Source: Salinilacustrithrix flava
GTDB lineage: Bacteria > Actinomycetota > Acidimicrobiia > Acidimicrobiales > Salinilacustritrichaceae
Length of the DNA stretch: 64,000 bases
Assembly (NCBI GenBank): GCA_024128875.1
Contig: JAMYFF010000002.1
Span: 124,001-188,000, forward strand
Reading direction: 5' to 3'
Position numbers and translations under genes: made by a program. The number at the start of each line of letters is the position of its first letter. The stretch's first letter is position 1. A model generated the notes under the pieces. That model had not been told where the DNA came from, did no database searches, and worked only from the letters and a program-made list of their open reading frames with translations. This document shows, piece after piece, positions 14,407 to 22,912 of this stretch.

Positions 14407-16038
14407 ATGGACTTCAACCTGGCCGATGTCTACGAGGCGGTCGCCGATGCGATCCCCGACAACGACGCCATCATCTGGGGCGATCGCCGCTGGACCTACC
14501 GGCAGCTGGACGAGCGTGCCAACGCACTCGCCAACGTCCTGCACGGTGCCGGCCACGGCGCCCGCAGCTCCCGCGAGGGCCTCGGCGGCCACGAGACCCA
14601 CCAGGACCACCTCGCCATCTACCTGTACAACGGGAACGAGTACCTCGAGTCCATGCTCGGGGCGTTCAAGGCCCGGGTGGCGCCCTTCAACGTGAACTAC
14701 CGCTACGTCGAGGAGGAGCTGCTCTACCTGCTCGACAACTGCCAGGCGAACGCCATCGTGTTCGACAGCCGCTTCTCGGACACCCTCGCCGCCGTCCTCC
14801 CGGAGCTGCCCCAGCTCCGCACGCTGATCCAGGTCGGCGACGGTCCGCTGCTGGACGGCGCCGTCGCCTACGAGGACGTGCTGTCCACCGCGTCGACGCT
14901 GGCCCCGTCCGTCGAGCGCTCGCCCGACGACCTCTACATCCTCTGCACCGGCGGCACGACCGGCATGCCCAAGGGCGTCCTGTGGCGCCAGGCCGACATC
15001 TTCATGGGCTCGATGGGCGGCCGTGACCTGTCCACCGGCACCGAGAAGGCCTCCCTCGAGGAGATCGTCGACGCGGCCAAGAACAGCGGCGGCGCGAAGG
15101 TCCTCCCCGCCCCGCCCTTCATGCACGGCGCCGCCCAGTGGGTCGCGTTCTCCGGCTTCAACGGCGGGTCGAGCATCGTCATCCAGGACGACGTCGTCCG
15201 CCTCGACCCGGCCGACGTGTGGCGTGCGGTCGACCGCGAGGGCGTCAACGTGATGCTCATCGTCGGCGACGCCTTCGGTCGTCCCCTGGTCGAGGAGCTG
15301 GAGCGGGGCGACCACGACGGTTCGTCCCTGCTCGCCATCGTGTCCGGCGGCGCGCCGCTGAACTCGACCCTGAAGGACCGCTTCCTCGCCGCGCTGCCGT
15401 CGGTGATGATCCTCGACGCCGTGGGCGCGTCGGAGACCGGCTCGCAGATGAGCCACGTGTCGGCCGCCGGCGCCAAGTCCTCCACCGGCCGCTTCACCCC
15501 CGGCCCGAGCGCGACCGTCGTGTCCGCCGACCTGTCCACCGTGCTCGAGCCGGGGCACGAGGGCGACGGCTGGCTGGCCCAGAAGGGTCGCGTTCCCCTC
15601 GGCTACCTGGGCGACGCCGACAAGACCGAGCGCACCTTCCCGGTGATCGACGGCACCCGCTACGCCGTCCCGGGCGACCGGGCCCGCCTCACCGCCGAGG
15701 GCGAGATCGAGCTGTTCGGTCGCGACTCGGTCACGATCAACTCGGGCGGCGAGAAGATCTTCGCCGAGGAGGTCGAGCAGGCCCTCGCCCACCACCCCGA
15801 CGTGTTCGACGTCGTCGTCGCCGGCCGACCCAGCGAGAAGTGGGGCAACGAGGTCATCGCCATCGTCCAGCTTCGCGACGGGGCGACCCCGGACGAGCAG
15901 GCCCTGCGGGACGAAGCCGCCACCCACGTCGCTCGCTACAAGCTGCCCAAGGCCTTCGTGTTCGTGGACTCCGTCATGCGCTCGCCCGCCGGCAAGGCCG
16001 ACTACCGCTGGGCCAAGGAGCAGGCGCTCAACGTCTGA
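14407..16038 (+). CDS. Acyl-CoA synthetase (FadD family)
   Basis: A 543-residue ANL-superfamily adenylating enzyme. The P-loop YILCTGGTTGMPKGVLW (about 177-193) and the extra segment leading to PAPPFMHGAAQW resemble the FadD17/FadD19 branch of mycobacteria, which activates fatty acids or steroid side chains. VGASETGSQ, GDRARLTAEGEIELFGRD and the C-terminal catalytic lysine in SPAGKADYRW are also present. The ATG at 14407 sits about 11 bases after a GGGGG run; the frame is open further upstream but crosses the operator. Likely derepressed by an acyl-CoA-type ligand through the upstream TetR-like site (inference). Its last 11 bases overlap the convergent kinase gene. Confidence 0.9.
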   Translation: MDFNLADVYEAVADAIPDNDAIIWGDRRWTYRQLDERANALANVLHGAGHGARSSREGLGGHETHQDHLAIYLYNGNEYLESMLGAFKARVAPFNVNYRYVEEELLYLLDNCQANAIVFDSRFSDTLAAVLPELPQLRTLIQVGDGPLLDGAVAYEDVLSTASTLAPSVERSPDDLYILCTGGTTGMPKGVLWRQADIFMGSMGGRDLSTGTEKASLEEIVDAAKNSGGAKVLPAPPFMHGAAQWVAFSGFNGGSSIVIQDDVVRLDPADVWRAVDREGVNVMLIVGDAFGRPLVEELERGDHDGSSLLAIVSGGAPLNSTLKDRFLAALPSVMILDAVGASETGSQMSHVSAAGAKSSTGRFTPGPSATVVSADLSTVLEPGHEGDGWLAQKGRVPLGYLGDADKTERTFPVIDGTRYAVPGDRARLTAEGEIELFGRDSVTINSGGEKIFAEEVEQALAHHPDVFDVVVAGRPSEKWGNEVIAIVQLRDGATPDEQALRDEAATHVARYKLPKAFVFVDSVMRSPAGKADYRWAKEQALNV

Positions 16039-16525
16039 GGCCGATCACCACGACGGTGCCGTCCGCCTCCCGGCGGAACGCGACCTCGTCGGCGAGCGTG
16101 CAGATGAGCTCCACGCCGAGCCCGTGCTCGTAGCGGAGCCGCTCCGGGTCCTCCGGGTCGGGCAGCGGGGTCAGCTCGGAGGGATCGAACCCGGGTCCCC
16201 GGTCGCGCACCTCGACGCGCACCGACGAGTCGTCGATGTGGCACGAGACCACCACCGGGTCGGCGAGGGCTTCGGGCCGGTGGACCTTCACCGCGTTGCT
16301 GCACGCCTCGGTCACGGCGAGGCGCAGGTCGTGGAGCCGGGCCGGCGACAGCGGCGGGTCGAGCACCTCGGCGGCGGCGAGCACCAGATCAACGACGGGC
16401 CGGTAGTCGTCACCCGGCGTGAACGACGCCTCGGCGTTGACGCTGCGCTCGCAGCCGGCGAGGTCGTCGATGCGCTGCCGGCAGCTCTCGAGGTCCTGGG
16501 TCACCGGCACCGTCACCCCCCTCAT
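16028..16525 (-). CDS. RsbW-like anti-sigma factor / ATP-binding regulator
   Basis: A 165-residue protein with the GHKL fold of serine kinases that sequester sigma factors. The N-box is LRLAVTEACSNAVKVH (about 86-101), the G1 motif is VRDRGPGFDPSEL and the late G2-like block is HGLGVELICTLAD. No cognate anti-anti-sigma or sigma gene is adjacent. The stop lies inside the end of the convergent fadD gene. ATG 16525 is taken as the start; no clear ribosome site precedes it. Confidence 0.8.
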   Translation of the reverse strand: MRGVTVPVTQDLESCRQRIDDLAGCERSVNAEASFTPGDDYRPVVDLVLAAAEVLDPPLSPARLHDLRLAVTEACSNAVKVHRPEALADPVVVSCHIDDSSVRVEVRDRGPGFDPSELTPLPDPEDPERLRYEHGLGVELICTLADEVAFRREADGTVVVIGLRR

Positions 16526-16737
16526 CGTCCGGTCAGCGGCTCACCTCGCTCCGTACCCCCACGGTCGGCGGCTAGGCCGGGACGAATGACGCATTCCGGG
16601 CCACTTCGGTGGCGATTCCGGACGAAGGGGACAGCGCCGCCGACGCCGGTCCGACCGAGGCCCGAAATTCGCTTGCCCCGACGATCGATGCGCGCTCGGA
16701 TGACGTCGTCCTGCCCCGCCGAGTGAGAGGAGCGCCC

Positions 16738-16827
16738 ATGCTGCAGCACACGATCCAGCTCGACGCTCCCACCGACGTGGGCAGCACCGGGGGCGCAGAC
16801 CCCCGCACCGGCGCCGACGCCAGCTGA
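16738..16827 (+). CDS. Very small gene, 29 codons, unknown
   Basis: The frame MLQHTIQLDAPTDVG... ends after 29 residues and has a good ribosome site, GAGAGGAG, 5-6 bases before the ATG. The peptide is acidic, Gly/Asp-rich, with no cysteine and no hydrophobic stretch. It heads a transcript that continues to the second small gene at 16964. It could be a regulatory leader peptide. The 16526-16737 stretch before it holds no other coding signal that I can see. Confidence 0.4.
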   Translation: MLQHTIQLDAPTDVGSTGGADPRTGADAS

Positions 16828-16963
16828 CCGCCGCCCGTCGACCCGACGGTCACCGGAGCGCCGCGCCCACCACCGGTCCGCCTGCCTCGTCGGGCGGATC
16901 CTGACCAGACCAGGCGCGCCCGGCGCGCCGACCCCGCACCCCACCCAGAAGGAGGTGAGGACG

Positions 16964-17095
16964 GTGCGATTCCCCCGACGCTTCCGCGAGGAACGGGCCC
17001 ACGCCCACCACGCGGACGATGCCAGGAAGCTGCGTGAGCTGCAGCGGGCCTACAGCTACGAGCTGTACCGCAACCCCTCGCTGCCGCTGCGATGA
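16964..17095 (+). CDS. Very small basic protein, 43 codons, unknown
   Basis: GTG start with a near-perfect ribosome site, AAGGAGGTGAGG, ending 3 bases before it, one of the strongest in the window. The product begins VRFPRRFREERAHAHHADD and ends YSYELYRNPSLPLR: Arg/His-rich, helical in the middle, aromatic near the end. No family recognised. A perfect 13-base inverted repeat follows 12 bases after the stop. The strong ribosome site plus terminator indicate a real, highly translated small gene. Confidence 0.6.
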   Translation: MRFPRRFREERAHAHHADDARKLRELQRAYSYELYRNPSLPLR

Positions 17096-17107
17096 GCAGC
17101 CACGACA

Positions 17108-17135
17108 CGGGCCCGGCACCGAGGTGCCGGGCCCG
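17108..17135. terminator. Perfect inverted repeat after the 43-codon gene
   Basis: CGGGCCCGGCACC at 17108-17120 and its exact complement at 17123-17135 flank only two bases. Confidence 0.75.
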
Positions 17136-17196
17136 TCCGCGTCCAGTGCCCGACCCGGGCCGCCCGGCACGCCACCTGTGCGTGTGCCGCGGCCCA

Positions 17197-17231
17197 GAAC
17201 GGATCGGGGTCACCGGAACGGATCGGGGTCA
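17197..17231 (+). repeat. Two direct copies of GAACGGATCGGGGTCA
   Basis: The copies are at 17197-17212 and 17216-17231. The second covers the stop codon of the site-2 protease gene. CCCAGAACG just before matches one arm of repeat family 2. Confidence 0.6.
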
Positions 17232-18638
17232 GCCGAGCCGAGCTCGCACGGCGGCCCAGCCCGGTCGGGCTCGCACGGGTTCGAGGTCGGGCTCGCCTTC
17301 GAGCAGGCCGGGTGCGTGGAACCCCTCGTCCAGCGCGGTCGACACCCAGTCCAGGCCACGGTCGGCATCGCCGGCGCGGGCCCACGCACAGGCCGTGTCG
17401 AACGCGACCTGGGCGCGCGACGCGCCAGCTGCCCCGTGCACCAGCTCACCGACCGCGGCGGCGTCGCGGTAGCGCTCGGCGTAGTGCAGGTGCGTCTGCA
17501 ATCCAGCGGCGGCCTCCACGCCGTCGGCGCCGGCGTCGAGGAGCCGCCGGGCGAGCTCCGGGGCGGCGCCGGCATCGGCGACCGTCGACGCCGGGACCAG
17601 GTTGGCCGGCCCGGACGGCCGGGCGAGGTAGGCGTCCACCAGGGCGTCGACCCCCTCACCGGCGGCGACCGCCACGGTCGCGGGCACGAAGGGCGAGACC
17701 GCCCCGTTCACGCGGGTCAGGACCCGCCGCGCCCCGGGCACGTCGCCCCGGCGCAGGAGGTTCCACGCCATCGACTCCCCCGAGGAGGCGTCGATGCCGC
17801 CGGGGATCTCCGGCCCTGGCGCGACCGCCGGACGGGCCGCGGGCGGTCCGGTGGGACGGCCTCCCCGACGCGGCGCCGGACGCTCGCCGCGGGGCCGGGA
17901 CGGGCCGCCGTCCTGCCCGGGCCGGGCGCCACCGCCGCCGGGGACGGACGGGCCCTCGACGTCGAAGGCCGACGGGGCCCGGACGCCCTGGCGCGCCTTG
18001 CGGTACTCGCTGAGGTTGATCAGGACGAGGAAGCCGGCGAAGAACGCGGCGTAGCGGAAGGCATCGGTGTGGGTGTAGGCCCACACGGCCGCCGCGGTGC
18101 CGACGACGATGGACACGAGCCGGGCGGGCTGGATGCCGATGAGCTCGGTGAGCACGTTGCCGCCGTCGAGCGGGCGGATCGGCAGCAGGTTGGCGATCGA
18201 CCACCAGATGTTCACGTAGGCGACGAAGACGATGACGGGCCACAGCCCGAAGACCTGGTCCGACAGGCGGTAGTCGAGCGCCAGGTCCAGTCCGTACGCG
18301 CTGTCGCGCAGCAGCAGGGCGGGGATGCCGAGCAGGGCCAGCGCGGCGAACGGTCCGGCCAGGGTGACCACGATGCTGCGGACGCGGTCGAGCTTGCGCT
18401 GCGAGAGCGTGAGGCCGCCGAAGCCGTGGAGCACGATGGCCGACGACTGCCCGAACACCTTGAGCGCCACCGCGTGGCCGAGCTCGTGGACGAGCACCGA
18501 CACGAGGACGACGGCCACCCACATGAGGATCAGCCGGGCGTCACCGAGGTTGTAGGCGAGCAGCACGGCGGCGATCCAGAAGAACGGTTCGACCCGCACC
18601 GGGATGCCGAGCACGTGGAAGTGCGCCTTGGCGTTCAC
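17229..18638 (-). CDS. Site-2-type metalloprotease (M50) with C-terminal helical repeats
   Basis: A 469-residue membrane protein. The zinc motif HELGH is at about residue 51, and the second metal motif is PIRPLDGGNVL near 155. Hydrophobic helices span about 18-42, 85-107, 135-150 and 175-220. After a Pro/Gly/Arg linker (about 225-290) comes an Ala-rich helical region resembling TPR-like repeats. The family cuts substrates within the membrane, often anti-sigma factors. GTG 18638 is chosen because TAGCAT at 18645-18650 ends 6 bases before it; another GTG lies one codon upstream. Confidence 0.85.
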   Translation of the reverse strand: MNAKAHFHVLGIPVRVEPFFWIAAVLLAYNLGDARLILMWVAVVLVSVLVHELGHAVALKVFGQSSAIVLHGFGGLTLSQRKLDRVRSIVVTLAGPFAALALLGIPALLLRDSAYGLDLALDYRLSDQVFGLWPVIVFVAYVNIWWSIANLLPIRPLDGGNVLTELIGIQPARLVSIVVGTAAAVWAYTHTDAFRYAAFFAGFLVLINLSEYRKARQGVRAPSAFDVEGPSVPGGGGARPGQDGGPSRPRGERPAPRRGGRPTGPPAARPAVAPGPEIPGGIDASSGESMAWNLLRRGDVPGARRVLTRVNGAVSPFVPATVAVAAGEGVDALVDAYLARPSGPANLVPASTVADAGAAPELARRLLDAGADGVEAAAGLQTHLHYAERYRDAAAVGELVHGAAGASRAQVAFDTACAWARAGDADRGLDWVSTALDEGFHAPGLLEGEPDLEPVRARPGWAAVRARLG

Positions 18639-18644
18639 CACGCG

Positions 18645-18650
18645 ATGCTA
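18645..18650 (-). promoter_or_regulatory. -10 hexamer TAGCAT of the M50 protease gene
   Basis: It ends 6 bases before GTG 18638 and favours that start over GTG 18641. Confidence 0.55.
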
Positions 18651-18703
18651 CGCAGCACCGGGCCTCACCCCGAGCGCGCTGCGTCCCCGCCCACGTGCGC
18701 CCG

Positions 18704-18709
18704 TATCGT
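18704..18709 (+). promoter_or_regulatory. -10 hexamer TATCGT of the menG-menF-glycosyltransferase run
   Basis: It ends 6 bases before the menG GTG at 18716. Confidence 0.55.
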
Positions 18710-18715
18710 TGCCGT

Positions 18716-19438
18716 GTGACCACGGACGCTGTCGGAACCGACCCCCTGCCCGACGCCGACCACCTCCCCCAGGGCGAGGAGAAGGCGCGCGCCGTGCGGG
18801 CGATGTTCGACACCATCGCCCCCCGCTACGACCTGGTGAACCGGATCATGACGTTCCGGATGGACGTGGGTTGGCGCCGGCGGGCGATCAAGGCGCTGGA
18901 CCTCGGCGCCCGCTCGGTCGTGCTGGACCTCGCCTGCGGCACCGGCGACATGTGCGTGGACCTGGAGGATGCCGGGCACCGTCCGATCGGCGCCGACCTC
19001 TCCTTCGGGATGCTCGCCGCGGCCCGCACCGACGCTCCGCTCGTGCACGGCGACGGCCTCCAGCTCCCGTTCGCCGACGGCTCCATCGACGGCGTCACCT
19101 GCGGCTTCGCGCTGCGCAACTTCGTCTCCCTGCCTCCGATGCTCGAGGAGCTGGCCCGCATCCTGCGGCCGGGCGGGCGCATCGCCCTGCTCGACGTGGC
19201 CGAGCCGCCGAACCCGGTGATGCGCTGGGGCCACTCGATCTACTTCGGCAAGGTCGTGCCGCTCATCGGTGGGCTGCTCTCGGACAAGTCGGCCTACCGC
19301 TACCTGCCGAAGTCCGTCGCCTACCTGCCCGAGGCGCCCGAGCTGCAGCGCATGATCGCCGATTCCGGCTTCGGGGACGTCGAGCGCACGCTGCTGACCG
19401 GCGGCATCAGCCAGCTCTACACGGCGACCCGGTCCTGA
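18716..19438 (+). CDS. menG: Demethylmenaquinone methyltransferase
   Basis: A 240-residue SAM-dependent methyltransferase (UbiE/COQ5 family) that performs the last step of menaquinone synthesis. RAMFDTIAPRYDLVNRIMTF (about 24-43) and the SAM loop VLDLACGTGDMCVDLE are diagnostic, and the ends SVAYLPEAPELQRMI and GGISQLYTATR fit. It starts at a leaderless GTG and is followed by menF with only two bases between, so the two form an operon. Confidence 0.95.
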   Translation: MTTDAVGTDPLPDADHLPQGEEKARAVRAMFDTIAPRYDLVNRIMTFRMDVGWRRRAIKALDLGARSVVLDLACGTGDMCVDLEDAGHRPIGADLSFGMLAAARTDAPLVHGDGLQLPFADGSIDGVTCGFALRNFVSLPPMLEELARILRPGGRIALLDVAEPPNPVMRWGHSIYFGKVVPLIGGLLSDKSAYRYLPKSVAYLPEAPELQRMIADSGFGDVERTLLTGGISQLYTATRS

Positions 19439-19440
19439 CC

Positions 19441-20658
19441 GTGGCCCTCGTCGCCCGCACCCGGCGCATCGACGCCGACGTCGACCTGCTCGACGTCGCC
19501 GGGGCGAGCGGCGTGGTGTTCGAGAAGGGTGTCGACGGGCTCGCCGGCCGGGGCGAGGCCCTGCGCATCGAGATCCCCCGCCTCGACCTCGAGCAGCTGA
19601 CGAAGGTGCAGGACGCGCTGGCCGCCATCGAGTCCGACGACGACGTTCGCCGCCCGGGCTCGGGAGCCGTCGCCTTCGCCACGCTGCCCTTCGATCCCGA
19701 CGCGGCCGCCGCCTTCGTCGTACCCGAGATCATCGTGGGCCGCGCCGCGGACGGCACCCGATGGGTCACCACGGTGGGCGCGACAGGGGAGCTGCCAGAA
19801 CCGGAGATCGTGGCCGACGTGGTGGCGGAGCCGCGGCCGTCGCGCTACGAGGTCGCCGGCGTCCAGGACGTCGAGGCCTGGATGCAGACCGTCGCCGACG
19901 CGACGAAGCGCATCGCTGCCGGCGAGTTCGACAAGGTCGTGCTGGCCCGCGAGGTCCGCGTCACCGCCGATGTCGCCCTGCCCCGGCTCGCACTGCTGCA
20001 CCGGCTGCGGCGGGCGTTCCCCGGCTGCTTCACCTTCGCCGTGGGCCAGCTGGTCGGTGCATCGCCCGAGCTCCTGGTCTCCCGGGCCGGCGAGACCGTG
20101 CGCGCCCACCCGATGGCCGGCACGGCGCCCCGCGGCGGCGACCCCACCACCGACGCCCGCCTCGCCGCCACCCTGCTCGCCTCGAGCAAGGACCGGGCCG
20201 AGCACCAGATCACCATCGACATGGTCTGGGAGACGCTGCTCCCGTTCTCGTCCTACGTGGATTCCGAGCCCGAGCCGTCGATCGTGGCCGTGGCCAACGT
20301 GCAGCACCTCGCGACCATGGTCGAGGGCCGGCTGTCGCACCCGCCTGCGTCGGTGCTGGAGCTGGTGGCGGTGCTGCACCCGACCCCGGCGGTGGCGGGC
20401 TGGCCGGTCGACCCCGCGCTCGCCTACATCGCCGCCGAGGAGGGCATCGACCGGGACCGCTACGCCGGCCCGGTCGGTTGGGTCGACGCCGACGGCAACG
20501 GCACGTGGGCGGTCGGCATCCGCTCCGCCATCGTCGAGGGCCCCGTGGCCCGGCTCTACGCCGGCGTGGGCGTGGTCGCCGACTCCGACCCGCAGGCCGA
20601 GCTGGCCGAGACGGAGGCCAAGCTGCAGGCCGTGCTGTCCGCCATCGTCCGTCCCTAG
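19441..20658 (+). CDS. menF: Isochorismate synthase
   Basis: A 405-residue chorismate-binding enzyme that makes isochorismate at the entry to menaquinone synthesis. The C-terminal catalytic domain shows FDKVVLAREV, ELLVSRAGETVRAHPMAGTA, SSKDRAEHQITIDMV and, near the end, YAGPVGWVDADGNGTWAVGIRSA and GVGVVADSDPQAELAETEAK. Together these are the isochorismate-synthase pattern rather than TrpE/PabB. In principle the product could also feed siderophore synthesis, but the menG-menF operon supports menaquinone. It starts with GTG two bases after menG. Confidence 0.93.
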   Translation: MALVARTRRIDADVDLLDVAGASGVVFEKGVDGLAGRGEALRIEIPRLDLEQLTKVQDALAAIESDDDVRRPGSGAVAFATLPFDPDAAAAFVVPEIIVGRAADGTRWVTTVGATGELPEPEIVADVVAEPRPSRYEVAGVQDVEAWMQTVADATKRIAAGEFDKVVLAREVRVTADVALPRLALLHRLRRAFPGCFTFAVGQLVGASPELLVSRAGETVRAHPMAGTAPRGGDPTTDARLAATLLASSKDRAEHQITIDMVWETLLPFSSYVDSEPEPSIVAVANVQHLATMVEGRLSHPPASVLELVAVLHPTPAVAGWPVDPALAYIAAEEGIDRDRYAGPVGWVDADGNGTWAVGIRSAIVEGPVARLYAGVGVVADSDPQAELAETEAKLQAVLSAIVRP

Positions 20659-20660
20659 CC

Positions 20661-21908
20661 GTGGCTCGCTTCCGGCGGTGGCTGGGCGCGATCGTCGCGA
20701 CCTCGGTGGTCCTCGGCGTCGCGCTGACGCTCTGGACCAAGGGCGACGACGCCGTGCTCATCGACGAAGGCGACTCCTTCTGGTACAGCACCGTCGCCGC
20801 CAGCACCTCCGATGGGAACTGGTTCGTCGACTCCTTCGGAGGCGGGCCCACCGCCGCGCACCCACCCCTCACCGTCCTCGCGCTCCAGGTGACGTCGCCG
20901 ATCTCCACCTCGGTCCTCACCCAGCGCCTGACCATGGCGGTGATCGGGGCGCTCGGCGTCGGCGCGGTCGGGCTCCTCGGCCGTGAGGTGGCCGGCGAGC
21001 GCGTCGGGCTGATCGCGGCCGGGCTGGCGGTCGTCGTCCCCAGCTTCTGGATCAACCAGTCGCTGGTCATGAGCGAGGCCCTGGCCCTGCCCCTCTACGC
21101 CCTGGCGCTGCTCGGCGGCGTCCGGTTGGCACGCACGCCATCCGTCGGTGCGGCGGCGGCGACCGGCGCGGTCATCGGCCTCGCTGCGCTCACCCGTGCC
21201 GAGGCTGCCCTCCTGCTGCCGCTGCTGGTCGCACCCGTCGTCCTGCTGCGCCGCTCGAGCGGCTTCGCCGACCGGCTGCGGATCCTGGCTGCCGCCGGGT
21301 TGGTCGCTGCGCTCGTCGTCGCACCGTGGTCGCTGTGGAACTCGAGCCGGTTCGAGGACCCGGTGCTCATCTCCACCAACGACGGCGTGACGATCGCGGG
21401 AGCCAACTGCCCAACCACCTACTACACCGACCTGATCGGGTCCTGGAGCTTCGACTGCGTCGAGGACCAGCCGGACAGCGGCGTGGACGAGTCGGTCACC
21501 TCGAGCCAGCTCCGGGAGACCGGCCTGCGGTACGCGTCGCAGAACCTCGATCGGGTCCCGCTCGTGGTCGTGGCGCGCGTGGCCCGTCCGTTCGGGCTGT
21601 GGGCGCCGGGCCAGATGGTGGAGGAGGCCGTCGGCGAGGGCCGGCCGCCACCGGCATCGTGGGCCGCGCTCGTGGCGTTCTGGCTCTCGATCCCCGCGGC
21701 CGCCTGGGGAGTCGTGCAGCTGCGCCGCCGTGGGGCGACGTTGTGGCCCTACGCCGCCGCGCTCACCACCGTGGTCATCAGCGCCGGCTTGTTCAACGGC
21801 TACCACCGACACCGCCTGCCGGTGGACATCGTCGTCACGGTCCTGGTCGCCGTCGCCGCCGTCGCTGCGCTCGACCGACGGCGCGGGACGACGGATGGGA
21901 GCGGCTAG
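20661..21908 (+). CDS. Membrane glycosyltransferase (ArnT/PMT-like)
   Basis: A 415-residue integral membrane protein with about nine hydrophobic helices. LIDEGDSFWYSTVAAST (about 34-50) is a first-loop acid motif like those of GT39/GT83 lipid-linked sugar transferases, and a soluble loop with cysteines (GANCPTTYYTD, SFDCVEDQ) lies near 250-275. It would transfer a sugar from a polyprenyl carrier outside the membrane; substrate unknown. GTG start two bases after menF, so co-transcribed with the menaquinone genes without an obvious link. Its TAG stop shares the tetramer CTAG (21905-21908) with the stop of the convergent ABC gene. Confidence 0.75.
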   Translation: MARFRRWLGAIVATSVVLGVALTLWTKGDDAVLIDEGDSFWYSTVAASTSDGNWFVDSFGGGPTAAHPPLTVLALQVTSPISTSVLTQRLTMAVIGALGVGAVGLLGREVAGERVGLIAAGLAVVVPSFWINQSLVMSEALALPLYALALLGGVRLARTPSVGAAAATGAVIGLAALTRAEAALLLPLLVAPVVLLRRSSGFADRLRILAAAGLVAALVVAPWSLWNSSRFEDPVLISTNDGVTIAGANCPTTYYTDLIGSWSFDCVEDQPDSGVDESVTSSQLRETGLRYASQNLDRVPLVVVARVARPFGLWAPGQMVEEAVGEGRPPPASWAALVAFWLSIPAAAWGVVQLRRRGATLWPYAAALTTVVISAGLFNGYHRHRLPVDIVVTVLVAVAAVAALDRRRGTTDGSG

Positions 21909-22912
21909 GAGGGCACGACGGGGACGGGCTTGGTGTGACCGTTGCTTGCGGCCCGAGCGCTGCCGAGCACCTGCTCGCGGAAGTCCTGGACGCTGTAGGC
22001 CATGAGCTGCAGATCCGAGACGGCCCGAGCCGTGGCCGACCGGGGGAAGCCGAGCAGCGGGCCGAGCTCGCCGAAGTAGTCGTCCGGGCCGAGCGTCGCC
22101 AGCTGCTCGACGCCGCCGTCGGCCAGCTGGCGGATGATCTCCACCGTGCCCGACCGGATGACGTAGACGAGCTCGCCGCGTGCGCCCTGCTCGAACACGA
22201 CCGACCCGGCCGCGAACTCCTCGAGGTGGGGCGGTTGCTCGTCCTCGCGGAACTCCGGCACCAGGTGCACGACCCGGTCGGCGATGGGCACCAGCCGGTC
22301 GTCGTGGCTGGACACGACGATGGACCGGCCGTCGGCGCGCAGGTCTCGGAGCAGCGAGATGATGCCCTCGGCCTGGATGTAGTCGAGGTTGGCGGTGGGC
22401 TCGTCCGCGAGGAGGACGGCCGGGTCGGCGGCCAAACCCCGAGCGACGGCCACCCGCTGCTGCTGGCCGCCCGAGAGCTTGGACGGCTTGTGCCGGGCGC
22501 GATCGGCGAGCCCGACCCGGTCGAGGAGCCGGTCGGCGCGCTCGAGGGCGCGGGACCGCTTCACGCCGGCCATGAGCAGCGGCATCGCCACGTTCTCGCG
22601 GGCGTTGAGCGACGGGATCAGATTGAAGGCCTGGAAGACGAAGCCGACGGTCTGCTTGCGGTACTCCGCGAGCGCGGCGCCGCGCAGCGACTCGACGGCC
22701 ACGCCGCCGACCCGCACCGACCCGGACGTGGGTCGGAGGATGCCGCCCAGCACCGACAGCAGCGACGTCTTGCCGCAACCGGACGGGCCGAGCAGCACGA
22801 CCAGCTCGCCGGGGGCGGCGTCGAGGTCGAGCCCGTCGATGGGGCGGACGGCGTAGCCGCCGCTGGCGTACTCGATGACGAGGTCCCGGACCTCGACGCT
22901 GGAGGCGCTCAT
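21905..22912 (-). CDS. MacB/LolD-type ABC ATPase fused to a C-terminal cyclic-nucleotide-binding domain
   Basis: A 335-residue protein. Residues 1-220 are a complete ABC ATPase: Walker [10 protein letters not shown] (42-50), Q-loop Q94, signature LSGGQ (146-150), Walker B with E171 ([11 protein letters not shown]) and switch H203. From about 228 a second domain is a CRP-type sensor ([20 protein letters not shown]) with the phosphate-binding cassette [20 protein letters not shown] (279-298). ABC importers and exporters of this family normally end with the ATPase; a cNMP sensor on the ATPase subunit is unusual. The ATG overlaps the stop of the upstream lipase-permease gene (ATGA), so the two subunits are made together. 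The sensor suggests ATP hydrolysis gated by cAMP or a similar ligand (inference). Confidence 0.92.
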   Translation of the reverse strand: MSASSVEVRDLVIEYASGGYAVRPIDGLDLDAAPGELVVLLGPSGCGKTSLLSVLGGILRPTSGSVRVGGVAVESLRGAALAEYRKQTVGFVFQAFNLIPSLNARENVAMPLLMAGVKRSRALERADRLLDRVGLADRARHKPSKLSGGQQQRVAVARGLAADPAVLLADEPTANLDYIQAEGIISLLRDLRADGRSIVVSSHDDRLVPIADRVVHLVPEFREDEQPPHLEEFAAGSVVFEQGARGELVYVIRSGTVEIIRQLADGGVEQLATLGPDDYFGELGPLLGFPRSATARAVSDLQLMAYSVQDFREQVLGSARAASNGHTKPVPVVPS

